32,509 nucleotides of DNA from Lactobacillus sp. (lineage in GTDB: Bacteria > Bacillota > Bacilli > Lactobacillales > Lactobacillaceae): assembly GCA_022484695.1 (NCBI GenBank), contig JAKVKU010000022.1, forward strand, positions 1 to 32,509, given 5' to 3'. The notes under the pieces were generated by a model, which was given only the letters and a program-made list of their open reading frames with translations, was not told the origin of the DNA and made no database searches. The position numbers were made by a program, and so were the translations under genes. How positions within the stretch are numbered: position 1 is the stretch's first letter; each line of letters starts with the position of its first letter. Of the stretch, positions 15,172 to 22,543 are shown piece after piece.

Positions 15172-15873
15172 ATGCGTTCACCGATTTATATTGAAATTCA
15201 CAATCAAATCAGACTAGATATTGAAGCCGGCAAATGGCGGGTGGGTCAACGTATCCCGGCTGAACGGGACTTGGCTAAAAAGTTCGGTGTCAGCCGCATG
15301 ACCCTGCGCCAAGCCATTCAAACCCTGGTGGATGAGGGGATTTTGGAACGCCACGTGGGTTCGGGGACTTATGTGGCCAGCGCCAAGATCCAAGAGAAAA
15401 TGTCTGGTATTACCAGTTTCACGGATATCATGCAGGCCCAGGGCAAAGTTCCTTCCAGCAAAACGGTTTCCTATCATTTGGCCAGCCCCACTTTGAGTGA
15501 AGTGGAACGCTTGGAACTGCCCCAGGGCAACCAAGTGTTGCGCATGGAGCGGATCCGTTATGCCGACGGATTGCCCATTAGCTTTGAAACTGCGGCGGTG
15601 CCGGCTGATTTGGTTGAGGGTTTCTCTAAGGAAGAAATCACTGCCTCCTTGTACCACGCCTTAGAGACCAAGGGTAATTATCAATTGGGTGGGGCCCACC
15701 AAACGGTCACTGCCACCTTGGCCTCTGAGCGCATCGCGGATTTCTTGAAAATCAAACGCAATGACGCTATTTTGAAATTACGGCAGGTTTCCTTCTTGAA
15801 ATCTGGCCGACCCTTTGAATATGTCCGGACCCAGTATGTGGGCTCCCGCTTTGAATTTTATTTAGAACGTTAA
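15172..15873 (+). CDS. nagR: GntR/HutC family regulator, NagR (YvoA)-like
   Basis: A 233-residue regulator. The N-terminal winged helix (about residues 5-70) contains IPAERDLAKKFGVSRMTLRQ and the wing GSGTYVA; the C-terminal part (about 90-230) is a UTRA effector domain. In Bacillus subtilis the homologue NagR/YvoA binds dre sites and is released by amino-sugar phosphates. Its position after nagA (17 bases, GAGGAG ribosome site), together with the dre-like site in the nagA promoter, supports autoregulated repression of this operon. A role in another UTRA-type pathway is less likely. Confidence 0.9.
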   Translation: MRSPIYIEIHNQIRLDIEAGKWRVGQRIPAERDLAKKFGVSRMTLRQAIQTLVDEGILERHVGSGTYVASAKIQEKMSGITSFTDIMQAQGKVPSSKTVSYHLASPTLSEVERLELPQGNQVLRMERIRYADGLPISFETAAVPADLVEGFSKEEITASLYHALETKGNYQLGGAHQTVTATLASERIADFLKIKRNDAILKLRQVSFLKSGRPFEYVRTQYVGSRFEFYLER

Positions 15874-15883
15874 CTTTAGATGC

Positions 15884-15921
15884 AAAAGCGCGCCGAGAAA
15901 TTTTTCCCGGCGCGCTTTTTA
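15884..15921. terminator. terminator between nagR and the NTF2-fold gene
   Basis: AAAAGCGCGCCG (15884-15895) pairs with CGGCGCGCTTTT (15908-15919): a 12-bp stem with T-run. A-rich and T-rich flanks suggest that it serves both convergent genes. Confidence 0.92.
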
Positions 15922-15929
15922 TATCCCAT

Positions 15930-16289
15930 TTAGTTTGCGGTGACCTGCAGGTGGCTGATTTTACCGGCCGCAGTAAAACGATAGTCGTCATGGCCCTGCA
16001 AGGTAAACAGAGTTGGCCCGGCTTTTTGGCCCACCACGGCCCACTGAGCTTGATAGCCGGTGGCCGTTTTGGTGGTATGCTGCAGATGGCGCAATTGTTG
16101 ATTGCGGGTAAAGAATGCCTTGAAGAACGCGGCAATAGCTGGTTTCCCGGTAATTGTGGTGCCGTCTGCGGCGGTGACGGTGGCATCAGGGGCGAAAAAG
16201 CTGTTGATTTGTGCCTGGGCTTTGGGGTCCTGGGGTGCCAAGTCAGAAAGAGCGAAATACTGGGCGATGGTTGTCATATTTTGATCCAT
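15930..16289 (-). CDS. SnoaL/NTF2-fold small protein
   Basis: A 119-residue protein with the pattern of NTF2-like (SnoaL-type) folds: an N-terminal helix pair ending in NSFFAPDATVTAADGTTITG, then KPAIAAFFKAFF, then four beta strands. Such proteins act as small-molecule hydrolases or isomerases, or bind ligands; no activity can be assigned. AAGGAGG lies 7 bases before the ATG at 16289; a second ATG four codons in is possible. It is divergent from the ArsR gene, with two palindromic operators between, so it is probably the regulated target of that repressor. Confidence 0.75.
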   Translation of the reverse strand: MDQNMTTIAQYFALSDLAPQDPKAQAQINSFFAPDATVTAADGTTITGKPAIAAFFKAFFTRNQQLRHLQHTTKTATGYQAQWAVVGQKAGPTLFTLQGHDDYRFTAAGKISHLQVTAN

Positions 16290-16306
16290 ATAAAAACCTC
16301 CTTGGG

Positions 16307-16328
16307 TAGTTTAGCGTTCGCTAAACTA
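16307..16328. promoter_or_regulatory. palindromic operator 1 (ArsR candidate)
   Basis: Perfect 10-bp arms TAGTTTAGCG and CGCTAAACTA around a 2-base centre. It lies just upstream of the ribosome site of the NTF2-fold gene and so probably controls that gene. It shares the TTTAG...CTAAA arms with the second site at 16338. Confidence 0.8.
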
Positions 16329-16335
16329 TCTGTCA

Positions 16336-16364
16336 TTGTTTAGTATAGACTAAACTGATAGAAT
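16336..16364 (+). promoter_or_regulatory. arsR-type promoter with operator 2
   Basis: TTGTTT (16336-16341) and TAGAAT (16359-16364) are 17 bases apart. Between and over them lies GTTTAGT-ATAG-ACTAAAC (16338-16355). The same half-site as operator 1 in the same spacer suggests autoregulation by the ArsR protein. Confidence 0.7.
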
Positions 16365-16386
16365 GTAAAGGGAAGAAGGTGGCAAA

Positions 16387-16725
16387 ATGTCCCAATTATT
16401 ACCCGTACCGGCCATGGCAACCATTACCCTGGCCCAATTATTGAAATCCTTAAGTGATCCGACGCGCTTGGCCATTGTCACCCGCTTGGCTGATCAGGCA
16501 GCACCGGTCTCTTGTGTGTTATTTGAAAATCTAGGTAAAAAAAGTAATTTATCCCAGCATTATCGTAATTTAAGATTAAATGGCCTGATCACGATCTCCA
16601 AAGCCGGCCGCCATAGTTATCTGCAATTAAGACGGCAAGAATTAGACGCCTATTTTCCGAATTTAATCGGGGCAATTGTGGCAGCTAATCACCGGCAGAC
16701 GCCTTTGCAGTCGGCAGACCAGTAA
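16387..16725 (+). CDS. ArsR/SmtB family winged-helix repressor
   Basis: A 112-residue regulator. Residues about 15-85 form the ArsR winged helix: LLKSLSDPTRLAIVTRL, then the recognition helix SNLSQHYRNLRLNGLI and wing SKAGRHSYLQL. The typical metal-binding ELCVCDL motif is absent (the segment reads PVSCVLFENL with a single Cys), so it probably senses something other than a thiophilic metal. AGAAGG precedes the ATG. Two operator-like palindromes with matching half-sites separate it from the divergent NTF2-fold gene. Its last 41 bases overlap the 3' end of the convergent helD-like pseudogene. Confidence 0.87.
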   Translation: MSQLLPVPAMATITLAQLLKSLSDPTRLAIVTRLADQAAPVSCVLFENLGKKSNLSQHYRNLRLNGLITISKAGRHSYLQLRRQELDAYFPNLIGAIVAANHRQTPLQSADQ

Positions 16726-18598
16726 GCTGGTTAATAATGGTCAAGGTTTTTGTTGCCCGGGAAGCGGCCACATAACGGCGATGTTGCCCTAAAATTGGCG
16801 CTTGGTAAAAGCTGGCTGCAAAATCAGTCACCACCACTTGGTCGAACTCCAACCCCTTGGCCACGGCTAAGGGTAAGACCACCACACCGCTGGTGGGTAG
16901 CTTTGGACTAGCCCCAGTTAAACCCGTGACCTGGGACAACCTTGATTTTAAAGCGGCCAGCAGTTGCTGAGCAGCTTGGTTGTCTGGGGTAATTACCCCC
17001 AGTAGTTGCCCCGTTGACGTGCTGGTGAGTTCCTGGGTCAAAGCGGCCAGGGACAATTGTGCGTAAATTTGGGGTTGTTGGCCCTGGGGCTGAATGGATT
17101 GAATTTTTAAAGCCTTGGGGTTATCGGCAAACTGGGCAAAGAAATCCGTGATGGCGGCTGTGGCCCGGTAGCTGGTGACTAGGTATTTTTGAACCAGGGA
17201 CCGCTGGTCAAAGCTAGCCGCCGTCTGGGCCAAGGTGGCTCCCGTGGCCTTTAAGGCTTGATTATGGTCCCCCACTAGGGTAAGGCTGGCCTTTGGGAAA
17301 AGTTGGTGGATCAATGTTAATTGATCCGGGGTGTAATCTTGGGCTTCATCAATGAATAGGGCCGCAATGTTATCTTGATGGTAATTTTGCAGCCGCAACA
17401 GGATATAAAATTGTTCGGTAACTGTTAAAGGCCCGGCCAACTTGAGGATACTGGGCCAGTCAACTTGGGTCAACCAAGCCGTTAGATCTAAGTCAGCTGT
17501 GCTGGGCTTGGCGGCTAGCCGACGCAAAACAGCTTGCAGTCGCCGTAGCAGGGGCTGCTTAGGGTCAGTTTGGTGAAAATAACGCTGGCTCAGGTCGTCT
17601 TGAAAAAGTTGACTCAGGGCGTCGGGGTCAGTCACCACCTGCTGTAATTGTTGGTCTAACAGCTTAAAGCGGCCGGTGGCGTCTGGCAGCGACCAGTCAA
17701 AGCGTTGCCCCAGTTGTTGAAAATAGCGCACAAAGGGCAGGGTCACCGGATTAGTTTCCCCCAGGGCGGGCAGGACATGTTGGATATATTTAGTAAAAAC
17801 CTGATTTGGGGTGAAAATCAAAATGTTTTCTGCCGACCAAGCCTGGCGCTGTTGATATAATAAATAAGCCACCCGTTGTAATAACACCGAGGTTTTACCA
17901 CTGCCCGCCACCCCGTCCACCAATAGGACTTGGGTAGCGTTGGCGCGAATGATGGCATTTTGTTCAGCCTGAATGGTGGCGGTGATATCTTGCATCTGGC
18001 CGCTGCGATTGACCGCCAAGGCGGCCAGCAATACAGGGTCATTAATGGCCACTTGGTTGTCAAAGGCCTGCAACAAGTTGGATCCTTGGATCACGAATTG
18101 GCGCCGCTTGGTCAAGGTCACCGGAATTTGGCGGCCATTGGCCTGATAGCTGGTGGCCCCCAGGCGGTTGGCATAGTAAACGTCAGCCACCGGGGCCCGT
18201 CAATCATAAATCAGATTGGTTTCATCCGTCCCGCTAAAGCCCACTTTGCCCAAGTAAAAGGCTTCTGGGGCATCCCCATCAAAGACCAGGTCCACCCGGG
18301 CAAAATAAGCTTGGGGTTTTAACAATTTGGCTGCTTGCAAGCGCAAGTTAGCCTGGTCCACTTGGGCGTTTAAGGCGTCGATTTGGCGGTTATTGGCTTC
18401 AATACTGGCAAAGGTATCCAAATTATCGCTGATGGTCTCGAAATTTAGGGATGTATCGCTGTTAAAACTTTGCTTTAACTGGCGGCCTTGTTGTTGTAAA
18501 GCCGCTAGTTTTGCCGTCAAACGGGCGATTTCTGCCACCAAATACTGGTAGATCGTTGTTAAATGGGCTTGTTCTGCATCAAAATCAACTTGGGTCAT
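16685..18598 (-). pseudogene. helD: HelD-like UvrD/Rep-family helicase, interrupted by an in-frame TGA
   Basis: A continuous minus-strand frame of 638 codons broken only by TGA at codon 133 (18202-18200). The frame reads LIYD-stop-RAPVADVYY where HelD-type proteins have LIYDWRAPV; TGG to TGA is one base change (plus strand C to T at 18200). Before the stop is a coiled-coil-rich N-terminal arm; after it come Walker A GVAGSGKTS (about residues 229-237), Walker B LFIDEAQDYTP, and the C-terminal helicase motifs to ASRATKTL. HelD remodels and recycles RNA polymerase in Firmicutes. The start at 18598 has GGAGG upstream. Restart at a GTG (18190) has no ribosome site. It could be a recent pseudogene, strain variation or a sequencing error. 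Confidence 0.85.
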
Positions 18599-18694
18599 AC
18601 CAACACCTCCGAGGCCATAGTGTACCAGCAATCTTTGTTGAAAAACAGACTACTTTTTGACCCGTTTTTATGCCATAATTACTATGGAGGGGAA

Positions 18695-18751
18695 ATGATG
18701 AATTGGGAGCAGTCGGACAATTCTGTTTTAGGACCAGTCATGGTTTCCTGA
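18695..18751 (+). CDS. possible 18-residue small protein or leader peptide
   Basis: ATGATG follows GGAGGGG by 2 bases; the second ATG (18698) has the better spacing of 5 bases. The frame encodes MMNWEQSDNSVLGPVMVS and stops at TGA (18749-18751). A CATAAT box is at 18674-18679. The stop codon overlaps the palindrome TGAACGTTCA (18749-18758). I recognise no family. It could be a leader peptide for the downstream polysaccharide genes, a small protein, or chance. Confidence 0.35.
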   Translation: MMNWEQSDNSVLGPVMVS

Positions 18752-18824
18752 ACGTTCAAATATAGCATTGCTAAGCGCATAAATTCAGTAAAATCAAGAT
18801 ACTTGTAGACAATTTGGGGTTGCT

Positions 18825-18844
18825 GGTAAAATGATTATTTTACC
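18825..18844. repeat. 20-bp inverted repeat before the polysaccharide cluster
   Basis: GGTAAAAT-GATT-ATTTTACC, perfect 8-bp arms. It lies about 30 bases upstream of an extended -10 box (TGGTATTAT, 18873-18881), so it could be an operator overlapping the -35 region. No T-run follows, so it is not a good terminator. Confidence 0.6.
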
Positions 18845-18872
18845 GGGAACCCTGTTTTAATTGCCTTTTTTC

Positions 18873-18881
18873 TGGTATTAT
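18873..18881 (+). promoter_or_regulatory. extended -10 promoter of the polysaccharide cluster
   Basis: TGGTATTAT fits TGnTATAAT with one mismatch. No good -35 lies 17 bases upstream. The gene start is 36 bases further on. Confidence 0.5.
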
Positions 18882-18916
18882 CTTGTAAGGACTTTTTATA
18901 TTTCCAGGAGGAAAAC

Positions 18917-20491
18917 ATGTTTAATTCCAACGATAAATACAAACAACTGACCAAAAACTTGTTTATGCTTTTTATCATTTTACAACCGTTTTTGGATATC
19001 TATTTTTTCTACGTACCACCTCTATCTAAGATGTTGTCGTTCTCATTACCAACGATTATCCGGATTTTATTTATATTTGTCATTGGTCTGCTTTTTGTTT
19101 ACAGTCAGCGCAATAAGAAGATGAATTACTTTATTTTAGGCTACGGCTTGATCCTGCTGGTTTACTTCGCGGCCCATATTTATAATGCCCGGCACTTCTA
19201 CACCTTTGCCAGCAATAATTTAAACTTCTCCGTGACTGGCGAGCTGTTTTACCTGATTCGCATGGTGATTCCCTTAGCGGTTATTTTGATGTCTTATAAA
19301 ATCGACATCAGCCGTAAACTATTCCTGCGCTTAATTGTAACCTTAACCATTTTGATTTCCGGCAGTATTGTGATCACTGACTTGTTAGGGTTTGCCCTGG
19401 CGTCTTATGGCAGCAACTGGATCAACGGGAATTTCTTTAGCTGGTTTGATGTGAATACAGGCTTTACATATTGGGATACGGCGGCTAAGAGTTTCTTCTA
19501 TTATGCCAATGCCGTGTCGGCCTTAGAGTTATTGCTGGCACCAATGCTGTTTTATTACATGATCACCAACTTTAACTGGAAAACGGTCCTCTTGGCCGGT
19601 GTGCATCTTTGGGCCATGTTTATCTTGGGGACCAAGACATCTACCTTTGGGGTGATGATTGCTTTATTTGGTTCATTGGGCATTTATTTATTATTTGCCA
19701 TCTTCCAAAGAAAAGAACGTTTGAATCCTAAAATCCTCACAGTTTTTGGGGCCTTTATCTTACTGTCGGGCATTCTCTTGCCCTATTCCCCGACTTTGAA
19801 TCGGGCCACCGTGGATAGCGTGGTGGTCAGCAGTCGGGAGGGTTCAAAAAAAGAAGCCAAAAAACGGGACGAAGCCCTGAAGAAACAATTTGAAGCGGCG
19901 GCTCAAGGCGACCGGAAAGATTTAGCCCCAATTATCAAGAATAACTATACCCAATATGGCTTGCAGTCTAAGTTTGTGGAGGGCGGTTATTCTTACAAAG
20001 TGGATCCCCAATTCTGGTATAACATCATGATGAATTGGAACGCCACGGACCGGGCCAGCTTCCGGAAGTTGGAACAGGCCCAATTGGTGCGGATCAAACA
20101 AATCAACAACAATCCTTTGGACAACTGGTTAGGCATTACTTATACCCGGATGAACTACGCCTTTAACTTGGAGCGGGACTTTGTATCCCAGTGGTTCTCC
20201 ATGGGCTATATCGGCGTGTTATTGCTGGTAATGCCTTATGTCTTCTTAATGCTGTATGGTTTTTACCGGATCTTAAAAGATCGCCGCGAGTTATTAACCT
20301 ATTGGCACGTGACCTTGTTGTTTGGGATCGTGTTGATTTTAGGGATTTCCTTTTACAGTGGCAACGTGTTGGACTTCTTGTCAGAGTCCACTATCTTAGG
20401 CTTCGTGGAGGGCCATTTGTTGTACAGCCTGCGCAGCGGTAAACGCCGCAGTGATAGCCTGGACTTCAATGGCAGTGAGCTTGACAAATAA
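18917..20491 (+). CDS. Wzy/O-antigen-ligase-like polysaccharide membrane protein
   Basis: A 524-residue protein with about 11 hydrophobic segments and one large hydrophilic loop (about residues 305-405) rich in Lys, Asp and Asn. This is the layout of Wzy polymerases and O-antigen ligase family proteins, whose long extracytoplasmic loop is part of the active site. The role, polymerising or transferring lipid-linked repeat units outside the membrane, is inferred from topology and context: it is followed by a galactofuranosyltransferase-like gene, UDP-galactopyranose mutase and a flippase. AGGAGG is upstream of the ATG. Polymerase and ligase cannot be distinguished from sequence alone. Confidence 0.75.
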   Translation: MFNSNDKYKQLTKNLFMLFIILQPFLDIYFFYVPPLSKMLSFSLPTIIRILFIFVIGLLFVYSQRNKKMNYFILGYGLILLVYFAAHIYNARHFYTFASNNLNFSVTGELFYLIRMVIPLAVILMSYKIDISRKLFLRLIVTLTILISGSIVITDLLGFALASYGSNWINGNFFSWFDVNTGFTYWDTAAKSFFYYANAVSALELLLAPMLFYYMITNFNWKTVLLAGVHLWAMFILGTKTSTFGVMIALFGSLGIYLLFAIFQRKERLNPKILTVFGAFILLSGILLPYSPTLNRATVDSVVVSSREGSKKEAKKRDEALKKQFEAAAQGDRKDLAPIIKNNYTQYGLQSKFVEGGYSYKVDPQFWYNIMMNWNATDRASFRKLEQAQLVRIKQINNNPLDNWLGITYTRMNYAFNLERDFVSQWFSMGYIGVLLLVMPYVFLMLYGFYRILKDRRELLTYWHVTLLFGIVLILGISFYSGNVLDFLSESTILGFVEGHLLYSLRSGKRRSDSLDFNGSELDK

Positions 20492-20500
20492 ATATAATGG

Positions 20501-21409
20501 GTGAATAAATTGGCGAATTTAAAAGTAACGGCAGTCATTGTGACTTTCAACAAAATTGAATTATTTAAGGAGTGTTTGGCGGCCATTCGGGCCCAAACCA
20601 CCCCGGTTAGTCATATTGTTGTCGTGGACAATCATTCCTCAGATGACACGCCCAACTACTTGGCGGCCCAAAGCGATATTATCAACTATCGCACTGCTAA
20701 GAATTTAGGGGGTGCCGGGGGCTTTAACACGGGGATGAAACAATTTATGACCCAAACCCAAGATGATTTGGTTTGGATCATGGACGATGATACCATTCCT
20801 GAACCCACGGCATTAGCCCAGCTCTTAGCCGGGGCTGACATTGCTCCTGATTTTGGTTTTTTGTGCAGCAATGTGAAGTGGACGGATAACATGCCAACCT
20901 TGATGAATATTCCCAACGTGGATCGCACCGGTTGGAATGACATCGCCGAAAAGGGCTTGATCAAAGTGGAAAGTGCTTCCTTTGTTTCCGTGATGATCCC
21001 CCGGGCGGTGGTTGAACAAATCGGCTATCCCATTACGGATTTCTTCATTTGGGGCGACGACTTGGAATATACCTTGCGGATCACCACTACGGTGTTGCAC
21101 AAATCGGCTTACTTTGTCCCCGATAGCATTTGTATCCACAAAATGGGGTCCAATGGTCGGGTGGATATCCTCACGGAAAAAGACCCTAATCGCTTGAACC
21201 GTTTTTATTATAACTATCGTAATTTATATTACATTTCTAAAAAACAGGGCGGCCGCTACTTTGCCCGCCATATTCTAGCCTCGATTTACACCTTGTTGCG
21301 GGTGCCTTTTAAGAGCCCCAACAAGCGGGCCAAGCGCATGGGCTTGATTTTAAAGGGCCTGTTTGCCGGCATCGTGTTCCATCCCAATGTTGAATTTCCC
21401 AAGGATTAA
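20501..21409 (+). CDS. family 2 glycosyltransferase, galactofuranosyltransferase-like
   Basis: A 302-residue GT-A fold enzyme. VTFNK and VVDNHSSDDT (about 14-50) form the nucleotide-sugar site, GGAGGFNTG is at 70-78, the metal-binding DDD is at 95-97 in WIMDDDTIP, and the acceptor-site region is FIWGDDLEYTLR (about 182-193). The GGAGGFN and WGDDxE patterns are those of GlfT-like galactofuranosyltransferases, and the UDP-galactopyranose mutase gene is the next gene downstream. It would add galactofuranose from UDP-Galf to a lipid-linked glycan at the cytoplasmic face. GTG at 20501 is used, 9 bases after the previous stop; TTG at 20510 with GGGTGA upstream is an alternative. Confidence 0.85.
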   Translation: MNKLANLKVTAVIVTFNKIELFKECLAAIRAQTTPVSHIVVVDNHSSDDTPNYLAAQSDIINYRTAKNLGGAGGFNTGMKQFMTQTQDDLVWIMDDDTIPEPTALAQLLAGADIAPDFGFLCSNVKWTDNMPTLMNIPNVDRTGWNDIAEKGLIKVESASFVSVMIPRAVVEQIGYPITDFFIWGDDLEYTLRITTTVLHKSAYFVPDSICIHKMGSNGRVDILTEKDPNRLNRFYYNYRNLYYISKKQGGRYFARHILASIYTLLRVPFKSPNKRAKRMGLILKGLFAGIVFHPNVEFPKD

Positions 21410-21424
21410 GGAGTTGAGCCAAGT

Positions 21425-22537
21425 ATGAATTATTTAATCGTCGGTACAGGCTTGTTTGGCGCCGTATTTGCCAATGAAGCGGTGAAACATGGCCACAAGG
21501 TGCACATGATCGAACGGCGCCCGCATATTGCCGGAAATGTCTATACGGAAAACGTTGAGGGCATTCAGGTCCATAAATATGGGGCCCATATTTTCCATAC
21601 CAGTCAAAAACAAATTTGGGATTACGTGCAACAATTCGCCGAATTCAACCGCTATACCAATGAACCCGTGGCAAATTACAAAGGCGAGATGTATAACCTG
21701 CCCTTTAACATGAACACCTTTAATAAAATGTGGGGGGTTGCCACCCCTGAAGAAGCCCAGGCGAAAATTGCCGAACAGCGGCAAGTCTTAAAGGGCAAGA
21801 AGCCGACTAACTTGGAAGAACAAGCGATTTCTTTAATTGGCACGGACATTTATGAAAAATTAGTCAAGGGCTATACAGAAAAGCAATGGGGCCAAAAGGC
21901 GACGGAACTACCAGCCTTCATCATCCGGCGCTTACCAGTCCGTTATATTTATGATAATAACTACTTCAACGATCCTTACCAGGGTATTCCCATTGGCGGC
22001 TATACCCAGATCGTGGAGAAATTGATCGATGATCCGAAGATTTCAGTTTCGGTGGATACGGATTTCTTTGATAACAAAGCCCAATACTTAAAAGATTATG
22101 ACCGGGTGATTTATACCGGTATGATCGACCAATTCTTTGATTACAAGTTTGGGGCTTTGGCTTATCGCTCTTTGCGTTTTGAAGAAGAGACCCTGGACAC
22201 GCCGAATTTCCAAGGCAATGCTGTCATCAACTATACGGATGCTGAAACACCTTTCACCCGAATCATTGAGCATAAGCACTTTGAATTCGGCAAGGGCAAT
22301 AAGCATCAAACGGTGATTACCAGAGAATATCCCCAAGACTGGCAAAAGGGCAGTGAACCTTACTACCCCGTGAATAATCAAGTCAACGATAGCCTCTTCA
22401 AGCAATACCGGGATATCGCCGCCACTGATGCGCCTAATGTATTGTTTGGCGGGCGCTTAGGCCAGTACAAGTATTTCAACATGGACCAGGTTATTTTATC
22501 CGCCCTGCAAGCGGCTGGAAGGGAATTTAACAAGTAA
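21425..22537 (+). CDS. glf: UDP-galactopyranose mutase
   Basis: A 370-residue flavoenzyme of normal length. It converts UDP-galactopyranose to UDP-galactofuranose using reduced FAD. N-terminal FAD motif VGTGLFGAVFANE (6-18), then ERRPHIAGNVY (30-40), and KYGAHIFHT (51-59), which holds the conserved His near the flavin. The C-terminal GGRLGQYKYFNMDQV segment closes the FAD site. AAGGAG is upstream of the ATG. Its presence means that the surface polysaccharide contains galactofuranose, and it supplies the donor for the GT2 gene upstream. Confidence 0.96.
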   Translation: MNYLIVGTGLFGAVFANEAVKHGHKVHMIERRPHIAGNVYTENVEGIQVHKYGAHIFHTSQKQIWDYVQQFAEFNRYTNEPVANYKGEMYNLPFNMNTFNKMWGVATPEEAQAKIAEQRQVLKGKKPTNLEEQAISLIGTDIYEKLVKGYTEKQWGQKATELPAFIIRRLPVRYIYDNNYFNDPYQGIPIGGYTQIVEKLIDDPKISVSVDTDFFDNKAQYLKDYDRVIYTGMIDQFFDYKFGALAYRSLRFEEETLDTPNFQGNAVINYTDAETPFTRIIEHKHFEFGKGNKHQTVITREYPQDWQKGSEPYYPVNNQVNDSLFKQYRDIAATDAPNVLFGGRLGQYKYFNMDQVILSALQAAGREFNK

Positions 22538-22543
22538 ACCTTT

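Noticed and set aside
15214-15657. 147-residue minus-strand frame inside nagR
   Set aside because: The sense strand encodes an intact GntR/UTRA protein. The antisense frame has no family features.
18200-18202. TGA read as tryptophan or selenocysteine in the helD-like gene
   Set aside because: TGA ends other genes here (for example 3084-3086), and no SECIS-like hairpin follows. A nonsense mutation is simpler.
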